Shown here: positions 20,630-20,648 of the stretch, one piece after another
Layout: each line of letters opens with the position of its first letter
Numbering within the stretch: the stretch's first letter is position 1
Assembly (NCBI GenBank): GCA_004558975.1
Contig: SFZB01000016.1
Location: 1-20,648 of the forward strand
Length of the DNA stretch: 20,648 nt
Direction of reading: 5' to 3'
DNA from: a bacterium
Lineage (GTDB): Bacteria > Bacillota > Clostridia > Oscillospirales > CAG-272
The notes under the pieces: generated by a model
Database searches by the model: none
What the model was told of the DNA's origin: nothing
The model's input: the letters and a program-made list of their open reading frames with translations, nothing else
Program-made: the position numbers and the translations under genes

Positions 20630-20648
20630 AGTTAAGTTTTCTCGAACC

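Overview
The window reads as a gene-dense chromosomal segment of a GC-rich (about 60% by eye) Gram-positive anaerobe, most likely a gut-type Clostridia member (Oscillospirales- or Christensenellales-like). The reasons are: textbook sigma-A promoters (TTGACA, about 17 bp, TATAAT-like) in AT-rich islands; AGGAGG-type ribosome sites; lipoprotein signal peptides; an Rrf2/CysE/NifS/NifU cluster; a BspA-type leucine-rich-repeat lipoprotein; and a membrane-anchored XRE regulator. No phage, IS or CRISPR signal was seen, so this is mostly ordinary chromosome with a few accessory-looking pieces. The genus assignment is an inference.

Layout. 1-2160 (minus strand): an AraC/PchR-like regulator with a strong promoter and a palindromic operator, a 17-bp minisatellite (10 copies) just behind that promoter, and a short-chain dehydrogenase. 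2289-5701 (minus): a sulfur block. iscR-cysE form one operon and iscS-iscU the next. Both promoters carry the same interrupted palindrome (ATTCCTAT-N7/8-TAGGGAT), which suggests one Rrf2 repressor couples cysteine synthesis to Fe-S assembly. 5718-6477 (minus): a hemolysin III/PAQR membrane protein. 6822-7695 (plus): an XRE regulator with a membrane domain.

7751-12729 (plus): a tight operon of BspA-like lipoprotein, serine hydrolase (beta-lactamase fold), GH78 alpha-L-rhamnosidase and CYTH protein, closed by a bidirectional terminator. 12749-15158 (minus): a polar amino-acid ABC importer (binding protein, permease, ATPase). 15221-16050 (plus): MscL with unusual charged and coiled-coil extensions. 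16072-16556 (minus): a small unknown lipoprotein. 16645-17697 (plus): NAD(P)HX dehydratase.

17665-20362 (minus): the most unusual part, an operon of a TIR-domain protein with a beta-rich C-terminal domain followed by two different SAM methyltransferases, all closely spaced or overlapping. A function in defence or signalling is possible but not shown by the sequence. The window closes with tRNA-Ala(CGC) at 20554-20629, carrying its own promoter, the G3-U70 identity pair and an encoded CCA.
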